NCBI GenBank assembly: GCA_910576785.1
Contig: CAJTJG010000017.1
Location: 1 to 64,000 of the forward strand
Reading direction: 5' to 3'
Source: an uncultured Duncaniella sp.
GTDB taxonomy: Bacteria > Bacteroidota > Bacteroidia > Bacteroidales > Muribaculaceae
DNA length: 64,000 nucleotides
Made by a program: the position numbers and the translations under genes. Below are positions 1-7,986 of the stretch, piece after piece (the stretch's first letter is position 1; each line of letters starts with the position of its first letter). The notes under the pieces are model-generated. The model saw only the letters and a list, made by a program, of their open reading frames with translations. It was not told where the DNA came from and did no database searches.

Positions 1-1
1 A

Positions 2-115
2 GGCTACAAATACAACGAGATCGCCGAGCAGATGAACCTCCCGCTGGGCACGATCAAGAGCCGCATCTTCTTCGCCCGCAAGAAGCTCCAGACCCAGTTC
101 GCCGACTGCCGCTGA
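2..115 (+). CDS. RNA polymerase ECF sigma factor, C-terminal fragment
   Basis: Only the last 37 codons are inside the window; the gene begins upstream of base 1. The peptide carries the sigma-70 region 4 helix-turn-helix (YNEIAEQMNLPLGTIKSRI), which contacts the -35 region, followed by the usual basic tail FFARKKLQ and a TGA stop. The wording matches short ECF-type factors rather than the primary sigma factor. Its target genes cannot be inferred from the part seen. No terminator hairpin is evident directly behind the stop. Confidence 0.85.
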   Translation, partial: GYKYNEIAEQMNLPLGTIKSRIFFARKKLQTQFADCR

Positions 116-331
116 CTCTCGGAGTATGTATAGAAAGATATTTATGATTGGTTTTTTGGTTTTTGTCTATTGAAATTATTTATACGCTTCAATAATCAAT
201 GTTTCCGCATGGGGCGTATCCAAGGTAAAAAAGTGATTTATGGTTTGGTATTGATAGAATAGGATAATCAGATTTTTCATGTTGATCCGCGCTGAAGGCA
301 CGTGATGTGTGAACAGCTGGATGCAAAAATG
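116..331. other. intergenic region with AAGGTAAAAAAG motif
   Basis: This AT-rich stretch lies between the sigma-factor end and the solute-binding protein terminator. I see no gene in it. It contains the 12-mer AAGGTAAAAAAG at 222-233, identical to one at 12882-12893 behind susD and similar to a motif in the candidate small RNA at 3258-3326. No clear hairpin follows this copy. Confidence 0.4.
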
Positions 332-363
332 AGCTTCCTCCGGATGTGTGTCCGGGGGAAGCT
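332..363 (-). terminator. intrinsic terminator of the solute-binding protein gene
   Basis: Arms 332-344 and 351-363 pair over 13 bp with one mismatch around a 6-nt loop. The minus-strand continuation is T-rich (CATTTTTG). It starts 6 nt beyond the stop codon of the minus-strand gene, so it most likely ends that transcript. Confidence 0.7.
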
Positions 364-368
364 TGATT

Positions 369-1181
369 TTATTCGGCTATGGTCCATTTGCGGATCAGCG
401 AGTCGTATAGCTCGGTAGTCTTGAACTGTGCTATCTGACTGTTGAGTTTCTTGGTGAGATCTTTTTCATCCCGGTTCAGTATCCATGATTGGAATTGTGT
501 GAATGAGATTCCGGTGGATATGATGAGCTGTGGGTATGAGGGGGCTATGCGGCTTGCCACGTCTTCGTTGACAACGGCTCTGTCGATCTCACCTCCGGCA
601 GTGAGCAGCACAAGCTGTTCGGCGGTATAGCGGTCGGTGGCTTCTATGCATATAGTGTCGCCGATCTCTCGCTCGAGGTTTTCAAGGCGTTCGACGGCCG
701 GAGAGCCTTTCACTACCCATACCTTCTGTCCGGCGAGGTGAAGTGGTGATGATATGGTGCTGTCGCGGCTTACGAGCACCTGCCGGTCGGTGTAGATGGG
801 ATCGGTGAAAAGGTATTTCTCTTTCAGTGATGATGTGACGGGGATGTCGGCAATGACGATGTCGTATTTTCCCTCAGCCAGACCTGAAAGAGCCTGAGTG
901 GATGATGAGATGGGATAGAATTTGAATTTATCGCCATACTGCCGGCCGATCTGTGTGGCGATCTCGTAGTTGAGACCGCCGAGCGAGTCGCCGTAACGGT
1001 AGAGAGACATGGGTGAGTAGTGGATGGCGACATTGATGGAGTCGCCCTGCGCACGCACATATCTGTAGCCTTCCCTTCCGGATGATGAGTGGAGGTATGA
1101 TACTGTCGAGATTATCCCGACGGCTATGATGGCCAGTATGAGAACGAGAAATCGACGCGGATGTCCGAAGAATGGTTTCAT
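369..1181 (-). CDS. transporter substrate-binding protein (SBP_bac_3 family)
   Basis: This 270-residue protein has an N-terminal membrane anchor or signal segment (about residues 11-29). A family-3 periplasmic binding fold follows, with the typical phrases LAEGKYDIVIADIPVT and YLFTDPIYTD. Such proteins bind amino acids or similar small solutes in the periplasm; the same fold forms the N-terminal half of the lytic transglycosylase MltF, but no lysozyme-like domain follows here. No permease or ATPase gene is adjacent. It lies 46 nt downstream of the porin gene on the same strand, so the two may be co-transcribed. The ligand is unknown. Confidence 0.75.
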   Translation of the reverse strand: MKPFFGHPRRFLVLILAIIAVGIISTVSYLHSSSGREGYRYVRAQGDSINVAIHYSPMSLYRYGDSLGGLNYEIATQIGRQYGDKFKFYPISSSTQALSGLAEGKYDIVIADIPVTSSLKEKYLFTDPIYTDRQVLVSRDSTISSPLHLAGQKVWVVKGSPAVERLENLEREIGDTICIEATDRYTAEQLVLLTAGGEIDRAVVNEDVASRIAPSYPQLIISTGISFTQFQSWILNRDEKDLTKKLNSQIAQFKTTELYDSLIRKWTIAE

Positions 1182-1227
1182 GTCATATCATTTAATCTAT
1201 AAATGATACAACAATCAGGAGGCTGAT

Positions 1228-3219
1228 TTAGTTATTGAAGTTCACGCTTACACCCATCTGGAATCGGCGGGGATTGAGGGGGTAGTGGGGGATGGAGAAA
1301 TAGTCGTTGCCGCCGATTATACCCTGGTTGACATGGGAGAAGAGCACATAGAATCTGGCACGTGACAGTTTCATGTTGATGTAGGCGTTCATGAAGGGAT
1401 AGTTGCCGCACTTGATCTCCTGCTGGTTTGTGAATGCCATGGTGGCCGGCTGATAGGCCGGGGCATAGTAGCGGGTGTAGTAGTCTACATCGATGCCGAA
1501 CTGGACATCAAGCACGCGTGCTATCTTGAACTGGAGATACAGGTTGGAATAGATGGCGAGTTTGGGAAGGGGGATCACACTCTCATCGGTGGATGTCTGG
1601 TAGACTATGGTGTTGCGCCAGTTCAGAGCGCGGAAACGGAAGTCCTGCCATGCCCGAATGCTGAACACCTGTACGTTGCCGCCGTGTTGTACCGGAAGAG
1701 CATCCGGACCGAAGTAAATGAGGTTCTGGACATTCTCTACTCCTACGTTGACACGGGTCGATGTATGGGGTATGACAAGTTCACCGCCGAGACGCAGACG
1801 ACGGGTCTTGCTGAAGTCGTTTTTCCAAATGAAGTGATTGGACACGTAGTTGTCCATGAGATACGGGGCGGTGGTGTTGTGGAATGCCGCATATCCTTTG
1901 ATCGAGACCGTGTCGCCGAGCATACGGATGTGGGTGGATACGTTGCCGTCGGCCTTGATCTCGCCGGCAGCCGGGCCTACGAGTCCGAGCTGGACTGTGG
2001 CCTCGTAGTTGAGTAAGCTTCCCTGCTGCTTGGTGAGCTGTGCGCCGGCCCATAGAAGGTTCTGGCTGACCTTGGGCGTGAGGGGTGAGTCGTAGGGGTA
2101 GGGCGTGAGGTTCTCCGGACGGTCGGGACCGGAAGTAGGTATGGTGTCGAGTGTCTGATTGTATTTCCTGAGTTCGTGGGTGAGGAATGCTGCGAGGCCG
2201 GCTTTGGCATATTTGTTGAAGCCCTCGAGAAGAGACACTCCGATGGTGTTGCGCAAGGAGGAGTAGGTGGTGAGATCGTGAGTCAGTTCGTCTGACATGT
2301 AGTGGTTTGTCCAAAAGTCCTTCTCTTCGTTGGCGTTGGTGTTGGTGAACCTGTGGGTGCCCGAGTCGTAGGCAAGAGTCCAGATGAAGCTTGATACGGG
2401 GACGAGTTCGCGATGCACAACGGAGTCTGTCTGGATGGAGTCGAACGTCTCTTTCCAGAAACCGATCTTGTAGCGGTGGTTCATATAGAACTGTTTGCCT
2501 TTGATACGGTTGTGTGAGGCTGTGAGATTGGTGGGTATCACCTTCGAGTTGATGTTGGGCACACCGCCGTTCACCTCCTCAGTATCTGTGATCCACCTGT
2601 CATCCTTTATGCCGCCGTTTTCCTTGTTGACGAAGTTGAAGCAGTTGTAGTATGTCTGCAATTCGTATCTTTCGCCGGTATAGGATGCCGAGAGTCCCCA
2701 AGTGAAGCCTTTTGCGGCCTGATAATTGTATGATCCCTTAGAATATGGATAGTCGACCATCGCTCCGATCTGCAATCGGGGCGAAATGTTGCCGGAGAAG
2801 AGGAGTCTGAAAAAGTCCTGGGCATTGTCGCGTCCACCGCCGGTGTTGTAGCTCAGCAGGCTCATCGGGATGGGAGTGTTGTAGAACCGGGCCTTTGACT
2901 CTGACGGGAGCCAGAACCGCTTTGCATCATGCAGGAAAAAGCGGCTCATAGGGTCACGGTCCATATATATCATCTCCTCACCTGCCGAGGCTTGGTTGCC
3001 TGTGGTGGCGAATGCCGGAGATATGGCCGATGGTATGGCTGCCTGATAATAGTTGTAGAGCAGGGTGTCGATTGTCGCTGTCTCCCTCAGTCCGAGAGGC
3101 TGCAGGAGCCGCCATGCTTTGTAGGGAGCTATATATGGTTCGGCTGCGGTTGCTGCGATGGCCGATGTGAGTGAAATCGCGATCAGGAAGCAGATTTGTA
3201 TGAATCCTTTCATTTTCAT
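1228..3219 (-). CDS. putative outer-membrane porin (porin_10 family)
   Basis: A protein of about 663 residues with a signal peptide (MKMKGFIQICFLIAISLTSA) and a body rich in aromatic beta-strands ending in VSVNFNN, as expected of an outer-membrane beta-barrel. It resembles the Bacteroidetes 'putative porin' family, which are long barrels of unproven substrate. The ATG at 3219 (or the in-frame one at 3213) is chosen rather than an upstream TTG at 3246, because the promoter box TATCTTTG at 3224-3231 lies between them. That places the start at or next to the transcription start. The solute-binding protein gene follows 46 nt downstream. Confidence 0.75.
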   Translation of the reverse strand: MKMKGFIQICFLIAISLTSAIAATAAEPYIAPYKAWRLLQPLGLRETATIDTLLYNYYQAAIPSAISPAFATTGNQASAGEEMIYMDRDPMSRFFLHDAKRFWLPSESKARFYNTPIPMSLLSYNTGGGRDNAQDFFRLLFSGNISPRLQIGAMVDYPYSKGSYNYQAAKGFTWGLSASYTGERYELQTYYNCFNFVNKENGGIKDDRWITDTEEVNGGVPNINSKVIPTNLTASHNRIKGKQFYMNHRYKIGFWKETFDSIQTDSVVHRELVPVSSFIWTLAYDSGTHRFTNTNANEEKDFWTNHYMSDELTHDLTTYSSLRNTIGVSLLEGFNKYAKAGLAAFLTHELRKYNQTLDTIPTSGPDRPENLTPYPYDSPLTPKVSQNLLWAGAQLTKQQGSLLNYEATVQLGLVGPAAGEIKADGNVSTHIRMLGDTVSIKGYAAFHNTTAPYLMDNYVSNHFIWKNDFSKTRRLRLGGELVIPHTSTRVNVGVENVQNLIYFGPDALPVQHGGNVQVFSIRAWQDFRFRALNWRNTIVYQTSTDESVIPLPKLAIYSNLYLQFKIARVLDVQFGIDVDYYTRYYAPAYQPATMAFTNQQEIKCGNYPFMNAYINMKLSRARFYVLFSHVNQGIIGGNDYFSIPHYPLNPRRFQMGVSVNFNN

Positions 3220-3223
3220 GATG

Positions 3224-3231
3224 CAAAGATA
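3224..3231 (-). promoter_or_regulatory. Bacteroidetes -7 box TATCTTTG of the porin gene
   Basis: TATCTTTG on the minus strand matches the Bacteroidetes -7 consensus TAnnTTTG. The ATG begins 5 nt after its final G, so the mRNA would be leaderless or nearly so. A second box, TAACTTTG, lies at 3244-3251. Confidence 0.6.
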
Positions 3232-3257
3232 CTGCTTAATTTCCAAAGTTACGGGGA

Positions 3258-3326
3258 TATAAAAAAAAATTATCCGTCGTCACGACGAATAATCTTCTTA
3301 CCTTAAATCTAATACCATGAAAAACT
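3258..3326 (-). ncRNA. candidate small RNA between murU and the porin gene
   Basis: On the minus strand a -7 box (TAACTTTG, 3331-3338) is followed by about 65 nt with no ORF. The stretch contains the motif TTAGATTTAAGGTAA (3298-3312) and ends in an 11-bp hairpin (3269-3279 with 3283-3293) with nine T. Promoter, conserved-looking motif and terminator together look like a small RNA gene or a transcribed leader ended by attenuation. I recall similar AGATTTAAGGTA motifs in Bacteroidales 5' regions but cannot name an Rfam family with certainty. Confidence 0.5.
3261..3293 (-). terminator. intrinsic terminator with T9 tract
   Basis: Arms 3269-3279 and 3283-3293 form an 11-bp stem with one G-T pair, followed on the minus strand by nine T. 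It would end the small transcript starting near 3326 and any read-through from murU, whose stop is about 180 nt upstream. Confidence 0.75.
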
Positions 3327-3330
3327 GATG

Positions 3331-3338
3331 CAAAGTTA
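3331..3338 (-). promoter_or_regulatory. -7 box TAACTTTG of the candidate small RNA
   Basis: TAACTTTG followed by CATC on the minus strand, the same arrangement as at other starts in this window. It lies 38 nt upstream of the terminator stem and no ORF begins behind it. Confidence 0.5.
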
Positions 3339-3471
3339 CGGAGAGTTTCGGGATTGTCAAATAATTATGCTAAAAAACATAGCCTAATTAATATTATTTC
3401 ACAATTGAATGATACTATTTTATCATTTGTGAAAACTGTTAAATATATTTTTACAAAATTTTGCAATTTGT

Positions 3472-4212
3472 CTACTTGCTGAATTTCTCACGGGCAAGGC
3501 GCAGAGTTTCCGGACGGCCTATGTCAAACCAATGGTATGTGCCCTTGGGCGTGAAGGAGCGTATGTCGATCTTTGCACATGTGTCAATATAGAAGGGAGT
3601 GATGGAGAATGGTTCGATTGTATCCCTGTATGTTTTCAGCATGTTGATGACCTGTGGTGATATGATGTGTACACCGCCAAAAGCGAGCGGTGACGCCGGT
3701 GGCATGGCAGAGGCCGCATATGGAGAGCGCGTCTCGCCGGTAGTCATATTGCGCCATCCAACCATGCGGCCTGATGGGCTGAACAGGAGTTGTCGCGACG
3801 AGTCGCGATGCGCTGTCATGAGAGTGGCGTCAGCACCCGATGCTGAGTGCATGTCCATCATGCTTGAAAGATCAAAATCTGTAAGAATATCGGCGTTATG
3901 TATCAGTATATCCGATCCTTCAAGCATAGGTGCTGCTTTGACTATGGCTCCCCCCGTGTCGAGCAGCAGATCCGATTCATCGCTGATGGAAATGTTTACG
4001 CCGGGCAATGACAGTGAATTCAGGTAACTGCGTAGAAGTGAGGCATGGTGGTGTATGTTGACCACAAAGTCGGTTATACCTGCTGATATTATCCTGTCGA
4101 TGACATGGCGGAGCATGGGTTTTCCACCCACTTCTATAAGCGCTTTGGGCAGTGTGTCTGTGATAGGTCGCAGCCGAGTGCCGAGGCCTGCTGCAAATAT
4201 CATTGCTTTCAT
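3472..4212 (-). CDS. murU: nucleotidyltransferase, probable MurNAc-1-phosphate uridylyltransferase (MurU-like)
   Basis: A 246-residue sugar-phosphate nucleotidyltransferase. The N-terminal signature GLGTRLRPIT (residues 9-18) with PKALIEVGGKPML binds the nucleoside triphosphate, and HNADILTDFD supplies metal-binding aspartates. The family makes NDP-sugars. The neighbour directly upstream is an AmgK-like sugar kinase, which points to the AmgK-MurU route: MurNAc to MurNAc-1-phosphate to UDP-MurNAc, recycling peptidoglycan while bypassing de novo synthesis. That assignment is inference from context; GDP-mannose or glucose-1-phosphate enzymes share the motif. The genes are 16 nt apart and probably co-transcribed. 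Confidence 0.75.
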   Translation of the reverse strand: MKAMIFAAGLGTRLRPITDTLPKALIEVGGKPMLRHVIDRIISAGITDFVVNIHHHASLLRSYLNSLSLPGVNISISDESDLLLDTGGAIVKAAPMLEGSDILIHNADILTDFDLSSMMDMHSASGADATLMTAHRDSSRQLLFSPSGRMVGWRNMTTGETRSPYAASAMPPASPLAFGGVHIISPQVINMLKTYRDTIEPFSITPFYIDTCAKIDIRSFTPKGTYHWFDIGRPETLRLAREKFSK

Positions 4213-4228
4213 TGGCGATAGTAGTTTG

Positions 4229-5611
4229 TCAGAGAGATTCGGAGATGCCCTGTTCCCTGTGTGTGAGAATGATGTGGGCCTCCGGGAATAGGCTCTTGAG
4301 GTGTCGGGCCGTGTGCTCGGCGGAGTAAACGCTGCGGTGCTGACCTCCTGTACAGCCGAAGTTTATGGCGAGCGAGGTAAAGCCTCGCTTAAGATAGTTT
4401 GTCACGGCCGCATCGACAAGGGAATAGACTGACTCGAGGAAACGTGTTATCTCTCCCTTCTTCTCCAGAAAATCGATCACCGGACGGTCAAGACCGGTGA
4501 GCTGCCTGTATTCCTGATATCGGCCGGGATTGTCCATGGCACGGCAGTCAAACACGAATCCTCCGCCGTTGCCTGACGGATCGGACGGGATGCCCCGTTT
4601 GTATGAGAAACTTGTCACCCTGACGGTCAGGCCACTTTCAGGACATATTGCCGGAGCCGGAGCTGTCAAGGTGTCTATCACTTCCATAAGATACGGATAG
4701 CGGCCGAATGGTTCGGCAACGAGTTTCCGCAGCGATTCAAGTGCTGGAGGTATACTCTGCAGGAAGTGCGGTTTGCCCTGTATCCTGCCGCGGAAACCAT
4801 AGGCGCCGAGTGTCTGAAGCGAGCGTATCAGCGACATGAGCCGCAACTGGCGGCAGAATTCATCGCTATTGAAGTCAGGACGAAGTTCGGAAGCCCTGTC
4901 CATATAGGCCGTGAGCAGTATCTCCTTGACATCGGGTGTGAAGCCGGCTTTGGCCTGATTGACAAACGAGGCTACATCGTAGGCGGCCGGACCCTTGCGT
5001 CCGCCCTGGAAGTCTATGAACCATGGGGCTCCCTCGTGTATCATTACGTTGCGTGATTGGAAGTCGCGGTACATGAACACACCGTCCGAGGCTGTAATGT
5101 CAGCAACATCTGCCGCGAGGCGTCTGAAATCCTCCTCCAAACGAGGCTCGCTGTATGTGATACCCGAGGTATTTAGAAAGGAGTATTTGAAGTAATTCAG
5201 ATCCCACCCTGCAGATGTGGCGTCAAAAGCCTCTACGGGATAGCATCGGGAGTAGTCTATACCACGTGAGCCGATGTAGTGGAACTCCGCAAGTCTCCTC
5301 ATTGCGGCGCGGAGCATATCCATATTGTCCAGACAGGCGAATAGAGGCGTGTCTCCAAGATCGGACACCAGATAGCACATCCTGTCCGGACTTACGGCCA
5401 TTACACGTGGAACCGGAAGCCCCATCACTGCAAAATGGCCGGCAAGATATATGAATGCCTCATTTTCTGCGCGGTCCGTCCCTTCGACACCGATGAGTGT
5501 TGTTGTGCCGTGCAGCCGGAAATAACGGCGGTTTGATCCCGCCGGAGTGAGAGGTGTGACCCGTTCAGGGCGCGTGCCCGTGGCCTTCAGGTATAGATCT
5601 TCGATTTGCAT
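4229..5611 (-). CDS. AmgK-like sugar kinase fused to a RapZ C-terminal domain
   Basis: A 460-residue two-domain protein. Residues 1-320 are an aminoglycoside-phosphotransferase-fold kinase with catalytic YRDFQSRN (181-188) and metal-binding DFQGG (200-204), as in the N-acetylmuramate/GlcNAc anomeric kinase AmgK. Residues 328-455 match the C-terminal half of RapZ/YvcJ, including the phosphate-binding CTGGQHRSV (420-428); in E. coli that half senses glucosamine-6-phosphate. The Walker-type kinase half of RapZ is absent. The fusion suggests a MurNAc kinase under amino-sugar control, but this is inference. The ATG at 5611 lies 5 nt behind a -7 box. MurU follows 16 nt downstream. Confidence 0.75.
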   Translation of the reverse strand: MQIEDLYLKATGTRPERVTPLTPAGSNRRYFRLHGTTTLIGVEGTDRAENEAFIYLAGHFAVMGLPVPRVMAVSPDRMCYLVSDLGDTPLFACLDNMDMLRAAMRRLAEFHYIGSRGIDYSRCYPVEAFDATSAGWDLNYFKYSFLNTSGITYSEPRLEEDFRRLAADVADITASDGVFMYRDFQSRNVMIHEGAPWFIDFQGGRKGPAAYDVASFVNQAKAGFTPDVKEILLTAYMDRASELRPDFNSDEFCRQLRLMSLIRSLQTLGAYGFRGRIQGKPHFLQSIPPALESLRKLVAEPFGRYPYLMEVIDTLTAPAPAICPESGLTVRVTSFSYKRGIPSDPSGNGGGFVFDCRAMDNPGRYQEYRQLTGLDRPVIDFLEKKGEITRFLESVYSLVDAAVTNYLKRGFTSLAINFGCTGGQHRSVYSAEHTARHLKSLFPEAHIILTHREQGISESL

Positions 5612-5615
5612 GATG

Positions 5616-5623
5616 CAAAGTTA
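5616..5623 (-). promoter_or_regulatory. -7 box TAACTTTG of the kinase-murU operon
   Basis: TAACTTTG on the minus strand, 5 nt before the ATG at 5611; probably a leaderless start. It is divergent from the rRNA methyltransferase promoter 57 bp away. Confidence 0.6.
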
Positions 5624-5679
5624 GCTTTTACCGAAATAATAATATGGCGCCCCATAGGGAAAATATTGATAAAAAATGC

Positions 5680-5687
5680 TAATTTTG
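5680..5687 (+). promoter_or_regulatory. -7 box TAATTTTG of the rRNA methyltransferase-radA operon
   Basis: TAATTTTG lies 4 nt before the ATG at 5691 and 7 nt before the one at 5694. It excludes the upstream in-frame ATG at 5676, which would lie ahead of the transcription start. Confidence 0.6.
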
Positions 5688-5690
5688 CAT

Positions 5691-6437
5691 ATGATGATTA
5701 CTAACTCGACATGCAATATGGTGCGTTCGCTCGACGAGCGCAAATGGCGGCGGCGCGAGGGCGCGTTCAAGGCCGAGGGGAGCAAGTGTGTGCTTGACAC
5801 GCTGGCGCATTTCAGCGTGCGGGCCCTTTATGCCACTGACGAATGGATAGCAGCCCACGACACATGTGGCACAGATGCGCAGCCGGCCACACGCGGCGAG
5901 CTGCGCAAGATGTCCTCGCTCGTCACTCCCCCCGAGGTGATAGCGGTCTACGACATACCCGTTCGCGATCTTGATCCCGAAGCGGCACGGCGCGGACTCG
6001 TGCTTGCGCTTGACACCATTCAGGATCCCGGGAATCTCGGTACTATCATCAGAGTGGCCGACTGGTTCGGCATAACCGACATCATATGCTCGCGCGAGAC
6101 AGCCGACTGTTATTCTCCCAAGGTGATACAGGCCACTATGGGAGCCATCTCGAGAGTGAGAGTGCATTACTGCGATCTGCCTGCCACCATAGCCATGCTC
6201 GGTGCGCCGGCTGTCTACGGGACATTCCTTGACGGGGATGACATAGGCACGGCGACGCTGGGTGACATAGGCATCATCGTGACCGGCAACGAGGGTAACG
6301 GCATCTCGCCAGAGGTGGAGGCCGTGGTGACCCACCGTCTGCTCATCCCGTCATATCCACGCGGACGCCAGACAAGCGAATCGCTCAACGCCGCCATAGC
6401 CACAGCCATTACACTTGCAAAATTCAGGAACGTATGA
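5691..6437 (+). CDS. TrmH/SpoU-family rRNA 2'-O-ribose methyltransferase
   Basis: About 248 residues. The N-terminal phrase VRSLDERKWRRREGAFKAEG is the RNA-binding substrate domain of the RlmB/TrmH group. The SPOUT methyltransferase motifs follow: NLGTIIRVADWFG (motif 1), GNEGNGISPE (motif 2) and ESLNAAIATAI (motif 3), which form the knot that binds S-adenosylmethionine. It probably methylates a ribose in 23S rRNA, but the exact nucleotide cannot be read from sequence. The start at 5691/5694 is set by the promoter box just upstream. Its stop overlaps the radA start by 4 bp (ATGA). Confidence 0.85.
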   Translation: MMITNSTCNMVRSLDERKWRRREGAFKAEGSKCVLDTLAHFSVRALYATDEWIAAHDTCGTDAQPATRGELRKMSSLVTPPEVIAVYDIPVRDLDPEAARRGLVLALDTIQDPGNLGTIIRVADWFGITDIICSRETADCYSPKVIQATMGAISRVRVHYCDLPATIAMLGAPAVYGTFLDGDDIGTATLGDIGIIVTGNEGNGISPEVEAVVTHRLLIPSYPRGRQTSESLNAAIATAITLAKFRNV

Positions 6438-7804
6438 AGCAGACCGGAAAGACCGTATGGTTCTGCAACAGCTGTGGAGCCGAATCACCCAAATGGCAGG
6501 GCCGGTGTCCGGCCTGCGGAGAGTGGAACACTATGGTGGAGGAGCGCGTCAAGCCTGCCCCGAAAGTCAAGTCGATATCTCCGGCCATGCGTCGTGAGAG
6601 TGCCCGGCCTGTTCCGGTATCGGAGATCGAGACATCCGATGAACCGCGTATCCGGATGCCGTCGGGCGAGTTGAACCGTGTGCTCGGCGGTGGTCTCGTG
6701 GCCGGGAGCATAGTGCTGATAGGTGGAGAACCGGGTATAGGCAAGTCCACGCTTGTGCTCCAGAACATACTCTCCATCAAGTCGCGCAAGGTGCTTTACG
6801 TATCGGGCGAGGAGAGTGCCCGCCAGATCAAGATGAGGGCCGACCGCATAGGGCGTCCGAGCGACAATGTCTATATAGTGTGCGAGACGTCGCTGCAGAA
6901 CATCGAGGAACACATCGAAAATATCCAGCCGGGGCTCCTCGTAGTTGATTCGATACAAACCATCGCGTCAGATGATCTTGAATCGGTGGCCGGCAGCATA
7001 TCGCAGGTGCGAGAGTGTGCCTCACGACTGCTCAAATATGCCAAGGAAAGCTCCGTCCCGGTCATTCTGATAGGCCATATCACAAAGGAAGGTAGCATAG
7101 CGGGTCCTAAGGTGCTGGAGCATATAGTCGATGCGGTGCTGCAATTCGAGGGTGACAGCCAGCATTATTACCGCCTGCTGCGTGCCATCAAGAACCGTTT
7201 CGGATCCACCTCCGAGCTGGGCATCTATGAGATGTGTCAGCGTGGGCTCCGTGAGGTGTCCAATCCGTCGGAGCTTCTCCTTTCGCATTCTGACGAGGAG
7301 CTTTCGGGGGTGTCTGTCGGGGTGACTATGGAGGGGATACGCCCGTTCCTTATCGAAGTGCAGGCACTGGTGTCTACTGCCGCCTACGGCACACCGCAGC
7401 GGAGTGTCAACGGTTTCGACTCCAAACGCATGAACATGCTTCTGGCCGTGCTTGAGAAAAGAGTCGGTTTCAAGCTTGCCGCCAAGGATGTTTTCCTCAA
7501 CATAGCCGGCGGACTAAAGGTGAGCGATCCTGCCCTCGACCTGGCGGTGATATGTGCCATTCTGTCATCCAACGTTGATATGGTCATACCCATGCGTACA
7601 TGCATGGCCGGCGAGGTAGGGCTCTCGGGCGAGATACGACCTGTAGGCCGCATGGAGCAGCGTGTCCGCGAGGCCGAGAAGCTCGGCATGGAGACAATGC
7701 TCATACCCCGAGGCAGCCTCAAGGGTATCGATACTTCTTCTTTTGCGATAAAGCTTATCGAGGTGGCCAAGGTGGAGGAGGCCTTCAGGGCACTTTTTGC
7801 CTGA
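6434..7804 (+). CDS. radA: DNA repair protein RadA/Sms
   Basis: A 456-residue protein of normal family length. It has an N-terminal C4 zinc finger (C11, C14, C25, C28), a RecA-like ATPase with Walker A GGEPGIGKST (about 98-105), the RadA-specific KNRFGS motif, and a C-terminal Lon-protease-like domain. RadA is a hexameric helicase-like motor that extends D-loops during recombination and helps resolve stalled forks. The start overlaps the stop of the rRNA methyltransferase gene by 4 bp, so translation is probably coupled. Confidence 0.97.
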   Translation: MKQTGKTVWFCNSCGAESPKWQGRCPACGEWNTMVEERVKPAPKVKSISPAMRRESARPVPVSEIETSDEPRIRMPSGELNRVLGGGLVAGSIVLIGGEPGIGKSTLVLQNILSIKSRKVLYVSGEESARQIKMRADRIGRPSDNVYIVCETSLQNIEEHIENIQPGLLVVDSIQTIASDDLESVAGSISQVRECASRLLKYAKESSVPVILIGHITKEGSIAGPKVLEHIVDAVLQFEGDSQHYYRLLRAIKNRFGSTSELGIYEMCQRGLREVSNPSELLLSHSDEELSGVSVGVTMEGIRPFLIEVQALVSTAAYGTPQRSVNGFDSKRMNMLLAVLEKRVGFKLAAKDVFLNIAGGLKVSDPALDLAVICAILSSNVDMVIPMRTCMAGEVGLSGEIRPVGRMEQRVREAEKLGMETMLIPRGSLKGIDTSSFAIKLIEVAKVEEAFRALFA

Positions 7805-7948
7805 TGTTATGGGGCTATATCGCCTTTTTGCTGCTACATAGTACTTTAGAATATTAAAATTTGATCTTTCCATATAAAAAAACGTTCATCGGACGAATTT
7901 TTATATACCATTCAACATCTGTGCTACCCCCCGGATGGGGACATGTCT

Positions 7949-7956
7949 TAACTTTG
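7949..7956 (+). promoter_or_regulatory. -7 box TAACTTTG of the susC-susD operon
   Basis: TAACTTTGCGTC lies 30 nt before the susC ATG at 7987, giving a leader of about 27 nt. No obvious operator or hairpin lies in the 140 bp upstream. Confidence 0.6.
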
Positions 7957-7986
7957 CGTCAGAATCAAAACCAAAAATACAATAAC

